The notes beneath the pieces were generated by a model. That model searched no databases. It saw only the letters and a list, made by a program, of their open reading frames with translations, and was not told the DNA's origin. A DNA stretch of 64,000 nucleotides from Pseudomonas sp. UFMG81 (lineage in GTDB: Bacteria; Pseudomonadota; Gammaproteobacteria; Pseudomonadales; Pseudomonadaceae), in the NCBI RefSeq assembly GCF_015354575.1, contig NZ_JACAFQ010000007.1, positions 1 to 64,000 on the forward strand, read 5' to 3'. A program made the position numbers and the translations under genes. Shown one piece after another: positions 40,792 through 49,797 of the stretch. Each line of letters opens with the position of its first letter. Positions within the stretch are counted from its first letter, which is position 1.

Positions 40792-40821
40792 GGGGAAGCC
40801 GCCTGATGGGCTTGTCAGCGG

Positions 40822-41220
40822 TCAACCCACCTGTTCGACCCAGTCATTGAGGTTGTAGTAGTTGCTCACCCGGGCAATCTTGCCGCAGTGAATGTAGAAG
40901 AACGCCCCCGCCGGCAGCACATATTTCTGTCCCTTGGCTGGTGGCAGCCCCTCATCGTCGGCCAGGTACTCGCCATGCACGGTGAACTCCGCTGCAGCAC
41001 GGTTGCCTTCAGCGTTCTGCATCACCACAAGATCAGCCAGCCGCTCGCGGTAGCAGCGGTTCATCTTGTCCATGAACGCGGCAAACCGGGCCTTGCCCAT
41101 CTGCCGCTCACCCTGGTTGATGTCGTGGATCACGTCCTCGCTGAGCAGGGCGAGGAAGGCGGGCATGTCGCCCGCGTTGAAGGCGTTGTAGTAGGCGGTG
41201 ACGAGTTCGGTAGCGGTCAT
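40822..41220 (-). CDS. SnoaL/NTF2-like protein (ketosteroid isomerase-related)
   Basis: A 132-aa protein with the NTF2-like cone fold: LVTAYYNAFNAGDMPAFLAL helix start, SEDVIHDINQGE, VHGEYLADDEG and GAFFYIHCGKIARVSNYYN. Such proteins are isomerases, dehydratases or binding proteins; no catalytic assignment is safe. It is divergent from a GNAT gene that leads a nitrilase-type gene. I recall this trio as conserved in pseudomonads, which suggests a shared unknown pathway. Confidence 0.82.
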   Translation of the reverse strand: MTATELVTAYYNAFNAGDMPAFLALLSEDVIHDINQGERQMGKARFAAFMDKMNRCYRERLADLVVMQNAEGNRAAAEFTVHGEYLADDEGLPPAKGQKYVLPAGAFFYIHCGKIARVSNYYNLNDWVEQVG

Positions 41221-41334
41221 GGAGAAATACCTGTCGCGCAGGGGAAAGGGCGTGATGTGGACCCGATGATAGGGTTTCCCCTCAGGCCCGGCTTAGCCGA
41301 GCGCGTCATCCACATCGACAAAACGACCGCCCCC

Positions 41335-41925
41335 ATGGAAATCCGCCTGCTCCATGGCGCCGCCATCGCGCCTTATATCGATGACCTCGCTCGCCTGCGC
41401 CTGACGGTGTTCCGCGAGTTTCCCTACCTGTACCAGGGCACTGAAGCGTACGAAACCGACTACCTGGCCACCTATGCCCAATCCGGGCGCAGCCTGGTGG
41501 TGCTGGCGCTGGACGGCGGCCAGGTGGTCGGCGCCTCCACCGGCCTGCCGCTGGTGGACGAGACGCCCGAGTTCCAGCAGCCGTTCCTGGCCCAGGGCCG
41601 TGACCCGGCCTCGGTCTACTACTTCGGTGAGTCGGTGTTGCTGCCGGCCTACCGGGGCCAGGGGCTGGGCGTGCGGTTCTTCATCGAGCGCGAGTCCTAT
41701 GCCCACAAACTGGCCGAGTTCGACTATTGCGCCTTCTGCGCGGTGGAGCGCCCGGCCGGGCATCCGCGCCGACCTTCGGACTACAAGCCGTTGCATGGGT
41801 TCTGGCGCAACCGTGGTTTCCTGCATGAGCCCTCGCTGCGCACAACCTACAGCTGGCGCGACCTCGACGAGCCGGAGCAGTCGAGCAAGATAATGTCGTT
41901 CTGGCTCAAGGCGCTGCCGGCATGA
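41335..41925 (+). CDS. GNAT acetyltransferase
   Basis: A 196-aa protein with GNAT motif A in SVLLPAYRGQGLGVRFF (RGQGLG acetyl-CoA loop) and a preceding strand VVGASTGLPL. The 41335 ATG is the first that gives a family-like start (MEIRLL); longer open frames run antisense through the SnoaL gene. Its 3' end overlaps the nitrilase gene by 4 bp (ATGA), so both act on one transcript. Substrate unknown. Confidence 0.83.
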   Translation: MEIRLLHGAAIAPYIDDLARLRLTVFREFPYLYQGTEAYETDYLATYAQSGRSLVVLALDGGQVVGASTGLPLVDETPEFQQPFLAQGRDPASVYYFGESVLLPAYRGQGLGVRFFIERESYAHKLAEFDYCAFCAVERPAGHPRRPSDYKPLHGFWRNRGFLHEPSLRTTYSWRDLDEPEQSSKIMSFWLKALPA

Positions 41926-42794
41926 TTCGCCTCGCCGCCTGCCAGTACGCCATCGAGTTGCATGACAGCTGGGCCGCCTACGCCGAGCACCTGCAAGGGC
42001 TGTGTGCCGAGGCCGTGGGGCAGGGCGCCCAGCTGTTGCTGTTGCCCGAGTACGCCGGGCTGGTGCTTAGCGGTCAGTTGCCAGCGGATCAGCGCGGCGA
42101 TCTGCTGGGCTCTATCGTCGGTATCCAGCCGTTGATCGAACCGTGGCTGGCATTGTGCGAGGGCATCGCCCGGCGGTGGGGCATTTATCTGCAACCGGGC
42201 AGCGCACCGGTGCTGGACGCGGACGGCCGCTACCGCAACCGGGCCTGGCTGTTCGGCGCCGAGGGTGTGCTGGGGTATCAGGACAAACTGATGATGACCC
42301 GCTTCGAACGCGAGCAATGGGACATTGCCCCAGGAGAAGGGCTGAAGGTGTTCGATACCGCCTTGGGGCGGCTGGGCATCCTGATCTGCTACGACAACGA
42401 ATTCCCGATGTTGGCCCGCACCCTGGCCGAGGGAGGCGCCGACTTGATCCTTGCCCCCAGCTGCACTGACACCGAGGCCGGTTATCACCGGGTGCGGATC
42501 GGCGCCCAGGCACGGGCGTTGGAAAACCAGATCGCAGTGTTGCAAAGCCCGACCGTGGGCCTGGCGCCGTGGTCGCTGGCGCTGGACGAGAACGTCGGCA
42601 AGGCGGGGTTGTTCGTACCGCCGGACCATGGCTTGCCGAAGGATGGGGTGATGGCTGAAAGTGAATTGCTGATGCCGGCGGGGAGCCGGTGGCTGGTCAG
42701 TGATATCGACCTGGATGCAGTGAGGCGCGTACGGCAGGCGGGGCAGGTTTTTACCTTCAGGGACTGGCCGGAGCAGTTTGACAAGGTCTTGTAG
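41922..42794 (+). CDS. Carbon-nitrogen hydrolase (nitrilase superfamily)
   Basis: A 290-aa enzyme with the Glu-Lys-Cys triad: E43 in LLLPEYAG, Lys in YQDKLMMTRFE and Cys in GILICYDNEFP. The pattern is of the amidase/omega-amidase-like branch and not true nitrile hydrolases. It is coupled to a GNAT gene, so acylation and amide hydrolysis may work on related compounds. Substrate unknown. A long bidirectional hairpin starts right after its stop. Confidence 0.9.
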   Translation: MIRLAACQYAIELHDSWAAYAEHLQGLCAEAVGQGAQLLLLPEYAGLVLSGQLPADQRGDLLGSIVGIQPLIEPWLALCEGIARRWGIYLQPGSAPVLDADGRYRNRAWLFGAEGVLGYQDKLMMTRFEREQWDIAPGEGLKVFDTALGRLGILICYDNEFPMLARTLAEGGADLILAPSCTDTEAGYHRVRIGAQARALENQIAVLQSPTVGLAPWSLALDENVGKAGLFVPPDHGLPKDGVMAESELLMPAGSRWLVSDIDLDAVRRVRQAGQVFTFRDWPEQFDKVL

Positions 42795-42795
42795 A

Positions 42796-42869
42796 AACAG
42801 CGGCGGCCCTCATCGCATGACACCCCACGCGTTTTGCGTAGGGGGCATGCGATGAGGGCCGCCGCTGTT
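42796..42869. terminator. Bidirectional terminator with 24-bp perfect arms
   Basis: 42796-42819 and 42846-42869 are exact inverse copies (AACAGCGGCGGCCCTCATCG... ). The 26-nt centre pairs further (CCCC-A-CGC with GCG-TA-GGGG). It lies between the convergent nitrilase-family and fumarase genes. The arms end in AA/TT only, so termination would rest on the exceptional stem. Confidence 0.7.
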
Positions 42870-42880
42870 ACAGCTGGAGC

Positions 42881-44404
42881 TTACTTGACTTCGACAGCCA
42901 GGCTTTCGGCGATCTTGCCCTGCCACAGCGCAGGGCCGGTGATGTGTACCGACTCACCCTTGCTGTCCACCGCGACGGTGACCGGCATGTCCTTGACTTC
43001 GAACTCGTAGATCGCTTCCATGCCCAGCTCGGCGAAGGCCAGGACCTTCGACTTGCGGATGGCCTGGGCTACCAGGTAGGCAGCGCCGCCGACGGCCATC
43101 AGGTACACGGCCTTGTTGTCCTTGATCGCTTCGATGGCGGTCGGGCCACGTTCGGACTTGCCGATCATGCCCAGCAGGCCGGTCTGCTCGAGGATCTGGC
43201 GGGTGAACTTGTCCATGCGGGTGGCGGTGGTCGGGCCGGCTGGGCCTACCACTTCGTCACCGACCGGGTCGACCGGGCCGACGTAGTAGATGAAGCGGCC
43301 TTTCAGATCGACCGGCAGCTCCTCGCCACGGTTGAGCATTTCGACCATGCGCTTGTGCGCGGCGTCGCGGCCGGTGAGCATCTTGCCGTTGAGCAGGATG
43401 GTCTCGCCCGGCTGCCAGCTGGCGACTTCTTCCGGGGTGATTTCGTCGAGGTTGACGCGGCGGGCGCTTGGGCCGGCTTCCCAGACGATTTCCGGGTAGG
43501 CGTCCAGCGACGGCGCTTCCAGCTCGGCCGGGCCGTTGCCGTCGAGCACGAAGTGGGCGTGACGGGTGGCGGCGCAGTTGGGGATCATGCACACCGGCAG
43601 CGAGGCGGCGTGGGTCGGGTAGTCCATGATCTTGACGTCGAGCACGGTGGTCAGGCCGCCCAGGCCCTGGGCGCCGATGCCCAGCTGGTTGACCTTGTCG
43701 AACAGCTCCAGGCGGATCTCTTCAAGGCGGTTCTGCGGGCCACGGGCCTTGAGCTCATGGATGTCGATGGACTCCATCAACACTTCCTTGGCCATTACCG
43801 CGGCTTTCTCGGCGGTGCCGCCGATGCCGATACCCAGCATGCCAGGCGGGCACCAGCCAGCGCCCATGGTCGGAACGGTCTTGAGAACCCAGTCGACGAT
43901 CGAGTCGGACGGGTTGAGCATGGCCATCTTCGACTTGTTTTCCGAACCGCCGCCTTTGGCAGCGACATCAACTTCAACTTTGTCGCCAGGGACGATCGAG
44001 TAGTGGATGACGGCCGGGGTGTTGTCCTTGGTGTTCTTGCGGGCACCGGCCGGGTCGGCCAGGATCGAGGCGCGCAGGACGTTCTCGGGCAGGTTGTAGG
44101 CGCGGCGCACACCTTCGTTGATCATGTCGTCGACGCTCATCGTGGCGCCGTCCCAGCGTACGTCCATACCGACACGGATGAACACGGTGACGATACCGGT
44201 GTCCTGGCAGATCGGGCGGTGGCCGGTGGCGCACATGCGCGAGTTGATCAGGATCTGGGCGATCGAGTCACGCGCGGCGGGCGACTCTTCACGCAGGTAG
44301 GCCTCGTGCATCGCCTGGATGAAGTCGACGGGGTGGTAGTACGAAATGAATTGCAGGGCGTCGGCAACGCTCTGAATCAGGTCGTCTTGCTTGATCACGG
44401 TCAT
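42881..44404 (-). CDS. fumA: Fumarate hydratase, class I (iron-sulfur)
   Basis: Interconverts fumarate and malate in the TCA cycle using an oxygen-sensitive [4Fe-4S] cluster. The 507-aa single-chain form has CQDTGIVTVF (first cluster Cys), CMIPNCAATRH (further Cys region), GAQGLGGLTTVLDV and the C-terminal beta domain with GKMLTGRDAAHKRM. The start is the ATG at 44404 with GAGGAG 8 nt upstream; an in-frame ATG 10 codons earlier has none. Cytosolic; gene stands alone. Confidence 0.93.
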   Translation of the reverse strand: MTVIKQDDLIQSVADALQFISYYHPVDFIQAMHEAYLREESPAARDSIAQILINSRMCATGHRPICQDTGIVTVFIRVGMDVRWDGATMSVDDMINEGVRRAYNLPENVLRASILADPAGARKNTKDNTPAVIHYSIVPGDKVEVDVAAKGGGSENKSKMAMLNPSDSIVDWVLKTVPTMGAGWCPPGMLGIGIGGTAEKAAVMAKEVLMESIDIHELKARGPQNRLEEIRLELFDKVNQLGIGAQGLGGLTTVLDVKIMDYPTHAASLPVCMIPNCAATRHAHFVLDGNGPAELEAPSLDAYPEIVWEAGPSARRVNLDEITPEEVASWQPGETILLNGKMLTGRDAAHKRMVEMLNRGEELPVDLKGRFIYYVGPVDPVGDEVVGPAGPTTATRMDKFTRQILEQTGLLGMIGKSERGPTAIEAIKDNKAVYLMAVGGAAYLVAQAIRKSKVLAFAELGMEAIYEFEVKDMPVTVAVDSKGESVHITGPALWQGKIAESLAVEVK

Positions 44405-44693
44405 GCAGCGCGCTCCTCTTAAAGACGGGAACATTCAAAAAGGCACACCGACAACGCACACCGGTATGTCGGAGGTGCCTGGCAAGGCTCCGGCTGGTCG
44501 GGCCGGGGCAAAAAGGCGCGGCAGTATACCGCGCCCCGCCCGGGGAAACACCTGCGGGTGGTCTGGACATTGGTCGGCTGCGAGGCGGGCATCGTTTTTG
44601 CTGGGGAGGTAGGATTGAGTGGGCTGGTTGCCTTGAGAAGAGCATCAAGCTTTTGTTGAGCGTTGGAATCGATTTCGCCAACGAGCCGTGTAG

Positions 44694-44782
44694 CCTGTGG
44701 GAGCGGGCTTGCCCGCGAAGCAAGCGACACGGTGGATGGCACCGGCTGCGCCGGTGTTCGCGGGCAAGCCCGCTCCCACAGG
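44694..44782. repeat. REPIN, 26-bp perfect arms
   Basis: 44694-44719 and 44757-44782 are exact inverse copies with the GTGGGAGCGGGCTTG core. The centre has its own ACCGGCTGCGCCGGT hairpin. It lies 29 bp upstream of the ferredoxin-reductase gene. Confidence 0.92.
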
Positions 44783-44811
44783 GACCTGCTAAATCAAGAA
44801 GAGAACCGAAC

Positions 44812-45741
44812 ATGCCCGAACTTCGCGTGGGCGAGCACCGCTTCACGGTACCGCCCGCCAGCAACCTGCTCGACGCCCTCAACGACGCCGGTTGCGCCGT
44901 ACCCTACAGCTGCCGCGCCGGCAGTTGCCATGCCTGCCTGGTGCGTTGCCTGGACGGTGTGCCCGACGACGCCAAGCCCGAGGCCCTGGCGGCTGACAAG
45001 CGGGAACAGGGCTGGCGCCTGGCCTGTCAGTGTTCGGTCAGCAGCGACCTGCGTCTGGAGTTGTTCGACCCTCGACGCGACGGTGTTCCGGCAAAAGTCA
45101 GTGAGCTGGATTGGTTCGGCGACGTGCTGCGCTTGCGTCTGCGGCCCGAACGACCGTTTCGCTACCAGGCCGGCCAGCACCTGGTGCTATGGCGCGAGGG
45201 GGTCGCACGGCCCTATTCACTGGCGAGCCTGCCGGGAGAGGACGACTTTCTCGAATTCCACCTGGATTGTCGTCGGCCTGGAGCGTTTTGCGACCAGGCC
45301 AGGCGCTTGCAGGTGGGTGATGAAGTGCGCCTGGGCGAGCTAAGGGGAGGGGCGCTGCACTACGACCCGGAGTGGAACGATCGGCCGCTCTGGCTGCTGG
45401 CTGTCGGCACCGGTATCGCACCGCTGATGGGGGTGTTGCGCGAGGCATTGCGGCAGGGGCATCAGGGGCCTGTTCGGGTGTGGCATGTCGACGATACATG
45501 CTACCTGGAACAGACCATTGTCAGACTGGCGGTGGGCAACATTGATCTGATGTTCAGCTGTGTTTCGCGGTCTCAGTGGACCACCTTTTTGAATGATCTG
45601 CAGCCACCAAGGCAGACTATTGCATTGGTGTGCGGCGGTCCACAGCGTGTGCAAGCCTTGACGCGTCGCTTGCTGGTCGCCGGGCTCGCCCGGCGCCAGG
45701 TCTTCGCGGATGCTTTCGTGCGGGGGGGCAGCGTCGGTTGA
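44812..45741 (+). CDS. Ferredoxin-type [2Fe-2S] / FAD-NAD(P)H oxidoreductase fusion
   Basis: A 309-aa electron-transfer protein. Residues 1-85 are a plant-type ferredoxin with CRAGSCHACLVRC and a later Cys in RLACQC, i.e. the C-x4-C-x2-C...C ligands. Then comes a flavin domain with RPYSLASLPG (FAD) and an NAD(P)H domain with GTGIAPLMGVLREAL and the C-terminal CGGP. This is the organisation of oxygenase reductase components, yet no oxygenase gene is near. The physiological partner is unknown. The start has an AAGAAGAG site. Confidence 0.88.
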   Translation: MPELRVGEHRFTVPPASNLLDALNDAGCAVPYSCRAGSCHACLVRCLDGVPDDAKPEALAADKREQGWRLACQCSVSSDLRLELFDPRRDGVPAKVSELDWFGDVLRLRLRPERPFRYQAGQHLVLWREGVARPYSLASLPGEDDFLEFHLDCRRPGAFCDQARRLQVGDEVRLGELRGGALHYDPEWNDRPLWLLAVGTGIAPLMGVLREALRQGHQGPVRVWHVDDTCYLEQTIVRLAVGNIDLMFSCVSRSQWTTFLNDLQPPRQTIALVCGGPQRVQALTRRLLVAGLARRQVFADAFVRGGSVG

Positions 45742-45754
45742 TGGCTGCTGTATC

Positions 45755-47062
45755 TCACTGCTTGACGGATGGTGTGTGGCTGTAAAATCGCAGCACAAAG
45801 CCCTTACCTGTTGCGTAATCGTCGCCAAAACCCACTGTCGCGCCATCGGGCTGCATCACATATCCGTGTAGATGGACGTTGTAAAGTGGGCGGACGTGAA
45901 AAGTACCTGCATCAAAGAACGAATCGTCGATAAGCCCACTGGCGTGATAGCGCCCGAGGACCAAACCATAGGGGCCGGTGATCGGTTCCTTTTGTCCTGA
46001 TCCAAACAGCATAAAGACCTGCTTCGGTTGCGCAGTGCTGATGAATTGCCAGGAACTGTTCGAGCTATCCGTGCGATAAAAATCCTTGTAGTTGGTTTCC
46101 AGCTCGAGCTGATGACCGTCAGCGGTGAAAAGGCGTATGACGGCGCGCTTGCCGTACATCAATGCGTTGTCACCGATGCAAACAATGCTCCCATCCTCTT
46201 TCAAGGCTGCACTCAGGAACCATTCGTTGGCAATTTTTACTTCCCCGTAATCACCGAATTCTTCGTCCCTCTCGCCATTGGTCTTCAGGCGTATGATGAT
46301 TGCGCCATAGAAGTCATAGCGGCGATAACCGACCAGGAGTATTCGATCATCCTGTAGCAATAGCATCTGGGGTATGAGTTCACCCGGCTCCGTGAACTGC
46401 CTGTAGCCCTGCTCAGCGAATCCCGTATCGATTTTCCCCTCGAGATCAAGCTTGCATAGATACCTGCCCTCGTTGTGGCGGGCGATGACATATAGAGCAT
46501 CTGTGCCTTGCACAATGCATGGGCCGAGGGCACTTCCGTGGTGAGGTTCTAGAAAGGCTGAGTGATCGGATTTGCCATGCTGATCGTTGAATGTATGGCT
46601 TGAGTCATTGTACGTCGTGCTAGGCAGTGTCAATGCTTTATCTGGCCGATCAGCAGGTGGTGTGAAAATCCAATACCCTGCATTACCGAACGTGGTATCC
46701 AAGGCGCCATTCTTGTGCAGGCAGACCAACCCATGGTAGATGTTGTTGTTACTTTGCAAGGGGCCTGACAACAAAAGACGTTTATCTGCGAGCAAGGTGA
46801 TTCCGGTTGGGTGAAAGACACCAAGATCGCCAGGGAAGACGCCTTTGACAATGCCATCTTCGGGAAATACGGGGTCTAACGTGCCATGGTTATTCAACCA
46901 GAACAGGACGTAATGCCCTTCGCGACCAATCCCTGCGCATAGCAGCCGGTCCTTCACCGGCAAGCACGCGGTGATTCTGCTTATTTTTTCCGAAACCCAG
47001 GCTATTCCGCCCTCCCCGAAGTTCGGGTCCAGGGGCGAATCGGCGGTATTGGAGTTGTGCAT
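45755..47062 (-). CDS. Delta-60 repeat (beta-propeller-like) protein, AT-richer than neighbours
   Basis: A 435-aa protein with six copies of the delta-60 turn, roughly one per 60-75 residues: LDPNFGEGGI, LDPVFPEDGI, LDTTFGNAGY, IDTGFAEQGY, RDEEFGDYGE and IDDSFFDAGT. These repeats form blades resembling a beta-propeller. No signal peptide is visible, so it may be cytoplasmic or secreted by a leaderless route. GC is clearly lower than in flanking genes, a sign of acquisition. The ATG has GGAGG 8 nt upstream. Function unknown. Confidence 0.85.
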   Translation of the reverse strand: MHNSNTADSPLDPNFGEGGIAWVSEKISRITACLPVKDRLLCAGIGREGHYVLFWLNNHGTLDPVFPEDGIVKGVFPGDLGVFHPTGITLLADKRLLLSGPLQSNNNIYHGLVCLHKNGALDTTFGNAGYWIFTPPADRPDKALTLPSTTYNDSSHTFNDQHGKSDHSAFLEPHHGSALGPCIVQGTDALYVIARHNEGRYLCKLDLEGKIDTGFAEQGYRQFTEPGELIPQMLLLQDDRILLVGYRRYDFYGAIIIRLKTNGERDEEFGDYGEVKIANEWFLSAALKEDGSIVCIGDNALMYGKRAVIRLFTADGHQLELETNYKDFYRTDSSNSSWQFISTAQPKQVFMLFGSGQKEPITGPYGLVLGRYHASGLIDDSFFDAGTFHVRPLYNVHLHGYVMQPDGATVGFGDDYATGKGFVLRFYSHTPSVKQ

Positions 47063-47183
47063 CGTCGAGACCTCCAGGAGAGAGCTCTTAATATGTCAGA
47101 CCGCAGTGGGGGCTAATACTGGTAAAAATGCTAGCTGCTCAGTCCCAGAGAGTCGTGGTGCATAGAGGATGACAGCACCAAAC

Positions 47184-47217
47184 AAAAAGCCCCGGGACTC
47201 GCATCCCGGGGCTTTTT
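47184..47217. terminator. Intrinsic terminator, bidirectional, after pyk
   Basis: AAAAAGCCCCGGGA (47184-47197) and TCCCGGGGCTTTTT (47204-47217) with a 6-nt loop. Read leftward it ends pyruvate kinase transcripts with a U-run. Confidence 0.9.
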
Positions 47218-47233
47218 CGTCAAACCAACAGCT

Positions 47234-48685
47234 TCAGACCAGCGGATCACCGACATGCAGGATCTTCATGCCATTGGTGCCACCGATGGTGTGGTAGCTG
47301 TCGCCCTTGGTGAGGATGACCCAGTCACCTTGCTCCACCAAACCACGCTTGAGCAGCTCGTCCACTGCTGCCTGGCTGACCTTGTCGGCCGGCAGCGAGG
47401 CCGGGTCGAAGGCGATCGGGTAGACGCCGCGGAACATGTTGGCACGGGCCTGGGTGGCACGGTGCGGCGACAGCGCGTAGATCGGCACGTGCGAACGCAG
47501 GCGCGACATGATCAGCGGGGTGTAGCCACTTTCGGTGAGGGCGATGATCGCTTTCACACCTGGGAAGTGGTTGGCGGTGTACATCGCCGCCAGGGCGATG
47601 GACTCGTCGCAGCGCTCGAAGGTGGTGTGCAGGCGGTGGCTGGACTTCTGGCTGGTCGGGTGCTTTTCGGCGCCCGAGCAGATACGCGCCATGGCCTGGA
47701 CCGCTTCGATCGGGTAGCTGCCGGCGGCACTTTCGGCCGACAGCATCACCGCGTCGGTGTTGTCGAGCACGGCGTTGGCCACGTCGGACACTTCGGCACG
47801 GGTCGGCATCGGGTTCTGGATCATCGACTCCATCATCTGGGTCGCCACGATCACCGCCTTGTTGTTGCGGCGGGCGTGCTGGATGATCTTTTTCTGGATG
47901 GCGATCAGCTCGGCGTCGCCGATTTCCACACCCAGGTCGCCACGGGCAACCATGACCGCGTCGGAAGCGAGGATCAGCTGGTCGAGGGTCTCGTCGTCGG
48001 CTACGGCTTCGGCACGCTCGATCTTGGCCACCAGCCAGGCGCTGCCGCCGGCTTCGTCACGCAGCTTGCGGGCGTATTCCATGTCGCTGGCGTCACGTGG
48101 GAACGACACGGCCAGGTAGTCCAGGTCCATTTCCGCGGCCAGCTTGATGTCGGCCTTGTCTTTCTCGGTCAGGGCCGGCGCGGTCAGGCCGCCACCCTTG
48201 CGGTTGATGCCTTTGTGGTCGGACAGCGGGCCACCGATGATCACCACGCAGTGCAGGGCGTCTGCCGTGGCGGTCTCGACGCGCATGACCACGCGGCCGT
48301 CGTCGAGCAGCAGTTCGTCACCGACACCGCAGTCCTTGACCAGGTCGGGGTAGTCGATGCCGACGATGTCCTGGGTGCCTTCGGTGAGCGGGTGGGCGGT
48401 GGAGAAGGTGAACTTGTCACCGACTTTCAGTTCGATGCGCTTGTTGGCGAACTTGGCGATGCGGATCTTCGGACCCTGCAGGTCGCCCAGCAGCGCGACG
48501 TGGCGGCCGTTCTTGGCGGCGATGTCGCGGATCAGGCGGGCGCGGGCCTTGTGCTCGTCCGGGGTGCCGTGGGAGAAGTTCAGGCGTGCCACGTCCAGGC
48601 CAGCGAGGATCAGTTGTTCGATCACTTCCGGCGAGTTGCTGGCGGGGCCAAGGGTGGCGACGATTTTGGTACGGCGGATGGTCAT
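47234..48685 (-). CDS. pyk: Pyruvate kinase (PykA type)
   Basis: Turns phosphoenolpyruvate and ADP into pyruvate and ATP. The 483-aa length fits PykA. Motifs visible are TKIVATLGPAS, RLNFSHG, the KIERAEAV catalytic Lys/Glu region, VMVARGDLGVEI (metal and phosphate site) and ATQMMESMI with PTRAEVSDVANAVLD. The C-terminal allosteric domain is complete. A strong terminator follows. Divergent from a lipoprotein gene with 181 bp between. Confidence 0.95.
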   Translation of the reverse strand: MTIRRTKIVATLGPASNSPEVIEQLILAGLDVARLNFSHGTPDEHKARARLIRDIAAKNGRHVALLGDLQGPKIRIAKFANKRIELKVGDKFTFSTAHPLTEGTQDIVGIDYPDLVKDCGVGDELLLDDGRVVMRVETATADALHCVVIIGGPLSDHKGINRKGGGLTAPALTEKDKADIKLAAEMDLDYLAVSFPRDASDMEYARKLRDEAGGSAWLVAKIERAEAVADDETLDQLILASDAVMVARGDLGVEIGDAELIAIQKKIIQHARRNNKAVIVATQMMESMIQNPMPTRAEVSDVANAVLDNTDAVMLSAESAAGSYPIEAVQAMARICSGAEKHPTSQKSSHRLHTTFERCDESIALAAMYTANHFPGVKAIIALTESGYTPLIMSRLRSHVPIYALSPHRATQARANMFRGVYPIAFDPASLPADKVSQAAVDELLKRGLVEQGDWVILTKGDSYHTIGGTNGMKILHVGDPLV

Positions 48686-48866
48686 GCACAGACTCCTATA
48701 GTGAAGCGCAGCGAAAGGCTACTCCTCAATTACGCTGTAGTCATTGTTCCGTTGCACTACGTGCACATCAGGCTGGGTTGCGTTTGAACGGCGGGGGTAT
48801 GCTTGCAAAAGCCTGTGAAGATTTGCCGTTAAAGGCCGATACACTGCCCATCAAAGGAGAACTCCC

Positions 48867-49250
48867 ATGCGCACCCTGATCGTTTTGACCATGGCGGCCA
48901 GTGTCGTCGGCTGCACCCGTTGGTCCATGGACCACCACTTGAACAATGCCTACCGCGCCTACGACCGTGGCGACTGCTCGAAAGTGATGCTGGAGCTGTC
49001 CCAGGTCGACCGCACCAGCCGCGCGCGCCCGTTCATCCACCCGGAAGTGTCGATGCTGCGTGGCCAGTGCCTGGAGCGCGAGAAGCTCTACGTCGATGCG
49101 GCGCAGACCTACCAGTACCTGATCCAGCAATACCCGCGCAATGAATACGCCTACCGCGCCCAGGCCCGCCTGCAGACGCTGGAAAAACTGGGCTATCTGC
49201 GTGGCGAGTCGGCAGTGGCCACGCCAGCGAATGCTACACCTTGGCGTTAA
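48867..49250 (+). CDS. TPR-like lipoprotein
   Basis: A 127-aa lipoprotein: signal MRTLIVLTMAASVVGC with lipobox VVGC (Cys16). The mature part has TPR-like helical repeats (NNAYRAYDRGDCSKVMLELS; YVDAAQTYQYLIQQYPRNEYAYRA). Position 2 after Cys is Thr, so outer-membrane sorting is expected. The ATG has AAAGGAG 9 nt upstream. Likely a scaffold for an envelope complex; partner unknown. Confidence 0.85.
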   Translation: MRTLIVLTMAASVVGCTRWSMDHHLNNAYRAYDRGDCSKVMLELSQVDRTSRARPFIHPEVSMLRGQCLEREKLYVDAAQTYQYLIQQYPRNEYAYRAQARLQTLEKLGYLRGESAVATPANATPWR

Positions 49251-49374
49251 TCCCAAGGTGTCAGCGATTTCATGGAAGTGGCCCACCGTGCTGCGCTAAT
49301 CTGGTAAACATGTTGTAACGATCATTGCCAGTACCTTGCATTCCTGGCACCGGGTACAGGATTGCTCTGCCGCC

Positions 49375-49734
49375 ATGTTTATCGAACGCCATATAGAACG
49401 TCATCAACTGCCTTGTGTGCTCAAGGTGTACAACCGCTTCACCGACCAGCAGATCGGCTATCTGGGCAATGCCTCCGAGGATGGCATGATGCTGATCAGC
49501 CAGTTGCCGGTGCTGGTGGGGCCGGACTTCGAGCTGCAATTGCGCGTGCCGCTGGCTGGCGGCGGCGTGCAGTTCATCAACCTCACAGCCAGTTGCCTGT
49601 GGTGCCGGGAAGACGAGACACCCGGCCACTACGATGCTGGCTTCATGTTGTTGCAAGCCCCTGCCGAATATGACGCGTTCGTCCGCTCCCTGCGCGCTTT
49701 CTTCAGCTTCCGCCCGGTGAACGCTTCGGCCTGA
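49375..49734 (+). CDS. PilZ-domain protein, probable cyclic-di-GMP receptor
   Basis: A 119-aa single-domain PilZ protein. The c-di-GMP motifs are RHIER (RxxxR, residues 5-9) and NASEDG (N-x-S-x-x-G). The rest is the six-strand barrel (FELQLRVPLAGG, CLWCREDETPGHYDAGFMLL). It could connect c-di-GMP level to a motility or surface output. The ATG at 49375 is chosen because earlier in-frame ATG would add an unlike 13 residues. It precedes sbcB on the same strand. Confidence 0.88.
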   Translation: MFIERHIERHQLPCVLKVYNRFTDQQIGYLGNASEDGMMLISQLPVLVGPDFELQLRVPLAGGGVQFINLTASCLWCREDETPGHYDAGFMLLQAPAEYDAFVRSLRAFFSFRPVNASA

Positions 49735-49797
49735 AGGCTGGCTCGGGTCGGGCAAGGCCCGTAGACTCTGGTCGACCTTGAGTTACAGGACGACCCC

